This document shows positions 6,060 through 8,796 of a stretch of DNA of 8,796 nucleotides, in pieces (within the stretch, counting starts at the first letter, position 1; every line of letters starts with the position of its first letter). The notes under the pieces were generated by a model. It saw only the letters and a list, made by a program, of their open reading frames with translations. It did not search any database and had not been told where the DNA came from. The position numbers were made by a program, and so were the translations under genes. Source of the stretch: Pseudomonadota bacterium (GTDB lineage Bacteria; Pseudomonadota; Alphaproteobacteria; Rhizobiales; Xanthobacteraceae); assembly GCA_963205465.1 (NCBI GenBank), contig CAUJKG010000116.1, positions 1-8,796 of the forward strand, written 5' to 3'.

Positions 6060-7460
6060 CTAATTAACTTTGGGGGGCTGGAACTTGATGATGTCGTCGG
6101 CGCGCAGCCAGCCCGGCGTGCCCACCTTGAAGCTGCGTTGCGCGCGGGTCGCGAGTGTCTTTGCGGCCTTGAAGTCGGCGTCGTTGAAAGCGGCATAAGC
6201 CGCCGAAAGGTCGGCATTGGCGCGGTCGCCGGTGCGCGCATAAGCGATGGCGAGTTGGCGATGGCCGAAAGAAGCATTGGGTTCGCGCTGAAGCGCGAAG
6301 CGCAATTCGCGGATTGCTTCCTGTGCGTCTTCATTGCCGCCGCCCTGGACCAGCGCCTGCCCAAGCATCATGCGGATCAACGCGTTGCCTTTGGAAAGAT
6401 CCACGGCGCGGCGCAGCGAAGGGATCGATTCCTTGGCGCGTCCGGACTCCAGCAGCACCTGTCCGCGCAACTCGTGGAAATAAGGGTTGTTCGGCTGTTG
6501 CGCGATCAGTCCGTCGATCTGCTGCACGGCCGCGCGCACATTGCCCCAGCGATAGAGCGACACCGCGCGGGCATAGCGCGCCGGCATCGAGTTGTTCGAC
6601 GGCGGATAGAGGCGCGATACCGTGTCTGGTTTTTCGAAATAGCCCGCGATCTTCGCGCGCATCATGTCGTGGCGGTGCTGCAGTTCGGGCGCATCTTTCT
6701 TGTTGTAGTAGGGGCTTGCCTGCGCGAGCGTTTCAAGTTGCGCGATGCGGTTCTGTGCGGTCGGATGCGACAGGAGATAGGGATCGACCTGTTGCGAGAT
6801 GAAAAGCTGATCCTGCTTGAAGCGCGCGAAGGTTTCGATCATGCCGCGCGCGGACTGCCCGGTGGCGTTGAGATAATTTACTGCCGCGCGGTCGGCCGCT
6901 TCTTCCTGGCTGCGCTGGTAAGAGAGCAGCGTGCGGCGGATGACTTCCTGCGGCGCCATGATGATGCCGGGCGCGGCCTGACCGATGTTGTTGCCCTGAC
7001 CAGTGGCGGCACTCGCGCCGATGGCGGCGGCACCGAGCAGGAGCGCGACCAGCGCCGCGGTTTGCGCGGACGCAAGCTGTTCGCGGATGCGCGCAAGATG
7101 GCCGCCGGCGATGTGCCCGGTTTCATGCGCGAGTACGCCGATGATCTGGTTCGGCGTGGTGGACTGGAACAGCGCGCCATAGTTCACGAAAATGCGGCGG
7201 CCGTCGGCGACGAAGGCGTTGAAGTCGCGGCTGTTGATGATGACGACTTCGACGTTCTGCCGGGCGAGGCCCGCCGCTTTGAGAATCGGCCGGGAATAGT
7301 CGCGCAGCAGCTCTTCGGATTCGGCGTCGCGCAGGACCGGCAGCTTGCCCTGCTGCGCGAGTGCCTGGCCGGCATGGCCGCAAAGGATCGCAGCCGCGGT
7401 CGCCATTGCGACTGCGCTGCGCGCCAGAGGAGAGCGCCGGAATGCTGGCAGGGTGTGCAT
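6060..7460 (-). CDS. Periplasmic M48 family metalloprotease with TPR region (BepA-like)
   Basis: Probable zinc protease and chaperone for outer-membrane proteins, by analogy with E. coli BepA (YfgC). With the start at 7460 the product has 466 residues. Residues 1-36 are a signal peptide ending in QALAQ. The protease domain at about 44-245 contains HETGH (H112, E113, H116), the third zinc-ligand motif EEAADR with E186, and the conserved SHPTAQNRI (231-239). A hydrophobic Ala/Leu/Gly-rich segment (135-152) follows the active site. Residues 295-435 form a TPR-like helical region. The frame extends upstream to 7694, but that would overlap the aminotransferase gene. Real starts are the ATG at 7490 or at 7460; I prefer 7460 because it gives a normal signal peptide and has a weak AGCAGG nearby. 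The stop is TAG, which shows that TAG is a working stop in this genome. Confidence 0.94.
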   Translation of the reverse strand: MHTLPAFRRSPLARSAVAMATAAAILCGHAGQALAQQGKLPVLRDAESEELLRDYSRPILKAAGLARQNVEVVIINSRDFNAFVADGRRIFVNYGALFQSTTPNQIIGVLAHETGHIAGGHLARIREQLASAQTAALVALLLGAAAIGASAATGQGNNIGQAAPGIIMAPQEVIRRTLLSYQRSQEEAADRAAVNYLNATGQSARGMIETFARFKQDQLFISQQVDPYLLSHPTAQNRIAQLETLAQASPYYNKKDAPELQHRHDMMRAKIAGYFEKPDTVSRLYPPSNNSMPARYARAVSLYRWGNVRAAVQQIDGLIAQQPNNPYFHELRGQVLLESGRAKESIPSLRRAVDLSKGNALIRMMLGQALVQGGGNEDAQEAIRELRFALQREPNASFGHRQLAIAYARTGDRANADLSAAYAAFNDADFKAAKTLATRAQRSFKVGTPGWLRADDIIKFQPPKVN

Positions 7461-7531
7461 TAGCCTGCTAGCTGTCGTGGGTTCGTGCATCGGAAAGATC
7501 AAGCATTCCAATCGGGAAGCCGGGTAACAGG

Positions 7532-7560
7532 CAATAGGGTCGCGGAACCGGCGGGTCAAC
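7532..7560 (-). promoter_or_regulatory. Promoter candidate for the M48 protease-oxidoreductase operon
   Basis: On the minus strand, GTTGAC (7555-7560), an exact 17-base spacer and CTATTG (7532-7537) match CTTGAC-N17-CTATAT at 5/6 and 4/6. Transcription would start near 7525, leaving a leader of about 35 bases to the ATG at 7490 or 65 bases to that at 7460. It lies in the short divergent gap shared with the aminotransferase gene, for which I found no equally good promoter. Confidence 0.45.
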
Positions 7561-7599
7561 GCCCACGGAACGCACCGAATACGGCGATAGCGGGGCGTC

Positions 7600-8796
7600 A
7601 TGCATTCAAAAGGCGGAAGCGGGGAGCGGCAGGCGAAGGCAAGGGCGATTCTGACGCCTTCCACGCGGAGCGACGTGCCGCCTTTCATGGTCATGGACGT
7701 GATGGAGCATGCCGCGCGGATCGAGGCCGCGGGAGGCCAAGTGATTCACATGGAGGTCGGGCAGCCTGCCGCCAACGCGCCCGCGACCGCCCTTGCCGCC
7801 GCGAAAGCCGCACTCGAGCACGGCCGGGTCGGCTACACGACCGCGCTAGGGCTGCCGTCGCTGCGCAACCGCATCGCGCGCTATTACCGCGAGCAACATG
7901 CGCTGGACGTCGATCCGAACCGGATCGTGGTGACGACCGGTTCGTCGGGCGGTTTCATCCTCGCGTTTCTCTCGCTGTTCGAGCCCGGCGACCGCGTCGC
8001 CATGGCGTCTCCCGGCTATCCGCCGTACCGGAACATCCTGCACGCGCTGGGTTGTGAGCCGGTGGAGATTGAAATCTCGGCCGCTGACCGCTGGGCGATC
8101 ACCAAGGAGCGGCTGCTTGCCGAACATGCGAAGGCGCCGCTCGCCGGCGTGATCGTGGCGTCTCCCGCCAACCCGACCGGCACGATGATTCCGCCGGAGC
8201 AGTTGCGAGAGTTGATCCATGCCTGCGAAGGCGCGGGCATCCGCTTCATCTCCGACGAGATTTATCACGGGCTCGACTACGCCTTCTTCGGCGAGACCGC
8301 GGCGAAGTTTTCCAATGACGTCTTCGTCATCAACTCGTTCTCGAAATATTTCTGCATGACCGGCTGGCGTGTCGGGTGGATGGTGGTGCCGGAGAGTTTC
8401 GTGCGCTCGGTGGAGCGGCTACAACAGAATCTCTCGATCTCGGTGCCGACGCTTTCGCAGATCGCCGCGGAAGCGGCTTTCGAAGGCCGTGCGGAAATGG
8501 ATGCGATCAAACGCGGCTATCAGGAGAACCGGCGCATTCTGATCGAAGGCTTGCCGAAGGCGGGTCTCGAAGATTTTCTGCCTGCCGATGGCGCGTTCTA
8601 TCTTTATGCAAATGTCTCTCGTTTCACCAACGACTCGCTCCACTTCGCGAAACAGATGCTGGACGAGGCGGGCGTCGCCGCGACTTCCGGCGTCGATTTC
8701 GACACCGCGCGCGGCGCGCGCTACCTGCGCTTCTGCTACGCGGGCTCTGCCGACGAGATGCATGATGCGGTGGCGCGGATCGGGAATTGGTTGAAA
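7600..8796 (+). CDS. PLP-dependent class I/II aminotransferase, cut at the window end
   Basis: A cytoplasmic fold-type I aminotransferase; the amino-acid substrate cannot be read from the sequence. The frame is open from the ATG at 7600 to the last base (399 codons). The family is about 390-400 residues, so probably only the last few residues and the stop are missing. Visible motifs are RSDVPPFMVMDVM near the N-terminus, EVGQPAA, the phosphate-binding TTGSSGGF, PANPTG with N191 (189-194), SDEIYHG with D219 and Y222, the Schiff-base lysine K249 in NSFSKYFCMTGWRVGW, and R377 in YLRFCYAGS for the substrate carboxylate. All key residues are present. An in-frame TAG at 7588 limits the start; the first 20 residues look non-conserved, so a slightly later start is possible. 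It is transcribed away from the M48 gene. Confidence 0.94.
   Translation, partial: MHSKGGSGERQAKARAILTPSTRSDVPPFMVMDVMEHAARIEAAGGQVIHMEVGQPAANAPATALAAAKAALEHGRVGYTTALGLPSLRNRIARYYREQHALDVDPNRIVVTTGSSGGFILAFLSLFEPGDRVAMASPGYPPYRNILHALGCEPVEIEISAADRWAITKERLLAEHAKAPLAGVIVASPANPTGTMIPPEQLRELIHACEGAGIRFISDEIYHGLDYAFFGETAAKFSNDVFVINSFSKYFCMTGWRVGWMVVPESFVRSVERLQQNLSISVPTLSQIAAEAAFEGRAEMDAIKRGYQENRRILIEGLPKAGLEDFLPADGAFYLYANVSRFTNDSLHFAKQMLDEAGVAATSGVDFDTARGARYLRFCYAGSADEMHDAVARIGNWLK

Noticed and set aside
6042..7463. A 473-codon open frame on the plus strand opposite the M48 protease gene
   Set aside because: It mirrors the M48 coding frame in GC-rich DNA, its translation has no recognisable domain, and the opposite strand has clear zinc-protease motifs and a signal peptide.
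7485..8057. A 190-codon plus-strand frame overlapping the aminotransferase
   Set aside because: Its sequence is Arg/Ala-rich with no motifs, while the neighbouring frame from 7600 carries every aminotransferase motif through to the window end.
1..8796. CRISPR array, tRNA or rRNA genes, insertion sequence, phage or defence genes
   Set aside because: I looked on both strands and saw no spaced direct repeats, cloverleaf tRNA sequence, transposase or toxin-antitoxin motifs; the genes are typical chromosomal ones.

Overview
The window is GC-rich bacterial chromosome carrying ordinary, densely packed genes. Protein style and gene order (DUF2155, aat, accC, accB, aroQ, a DsbA-like gene, an M48 peptidase, an aminotransferase) point to an alphaproteobacterium of the Hyphomicrobiales/Rhizobiales, probably near Bradyrhizobium, Rhodopseudomonas or the Xanthobacteraceae. 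That placement rests on recalled synteny and sequence character; no search was run. LAYOUT. 1-830 (minus): most of a Tat-exported L,D-transpeptidase, cut by the window start. 831-1099: non-coding, with one weak inverted repeat. 1100-1324 (minus): a small secreted protein with two cysteines. 1467-2117 (plus): a secreted DUF2155 protein with a Pro/Gln-rich linker. 2048-2725 (minus): aat, overlapping the DUF2155 gene tail to tail by 70 bp. 2726-2854: a palindromic element that folds as two hairpins inside an outer stem. 2855-5142 (minus): accC, accB and aroQ as a tight gene set, preceded by a promoter-like site with an operator-like inverted repeat. 5265-6029 (minus): a ScsC/DsbA-like thiol oxidoreductase gene interrupted by an in-frame TAG at codon 79. 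6060-7460 (minus): a periplasmic M48 metalloprotease with a TPR region (BepA-like), with its own promoter candidate. 7600-8796 (plus): a PLP-dependent aminotransferase running off the window end. HOW THE GENES FIT TOGETHER. Two themes stand out. The first is central biosynthesis: acetyl-CoA carboxylase subunits for fatty acid synthesis and 3-dehydroquinate dehydratase for aromatic amino acids. The second is cell-envelope quality control: a BepA-like protease and a thiol oxidoreductase in one operon, an L,D-transpeptidase, and two exported proteins with cysteine pairs. I see no mobile element, CRISPR array, tRNA or rRNA, and no clear new system. The items most worth a second look are the amber stop inside the otherwise intact oxidoreductase gene, the palindromic element at 2757-2845, and the inverted repeat around the aroQ promoter.
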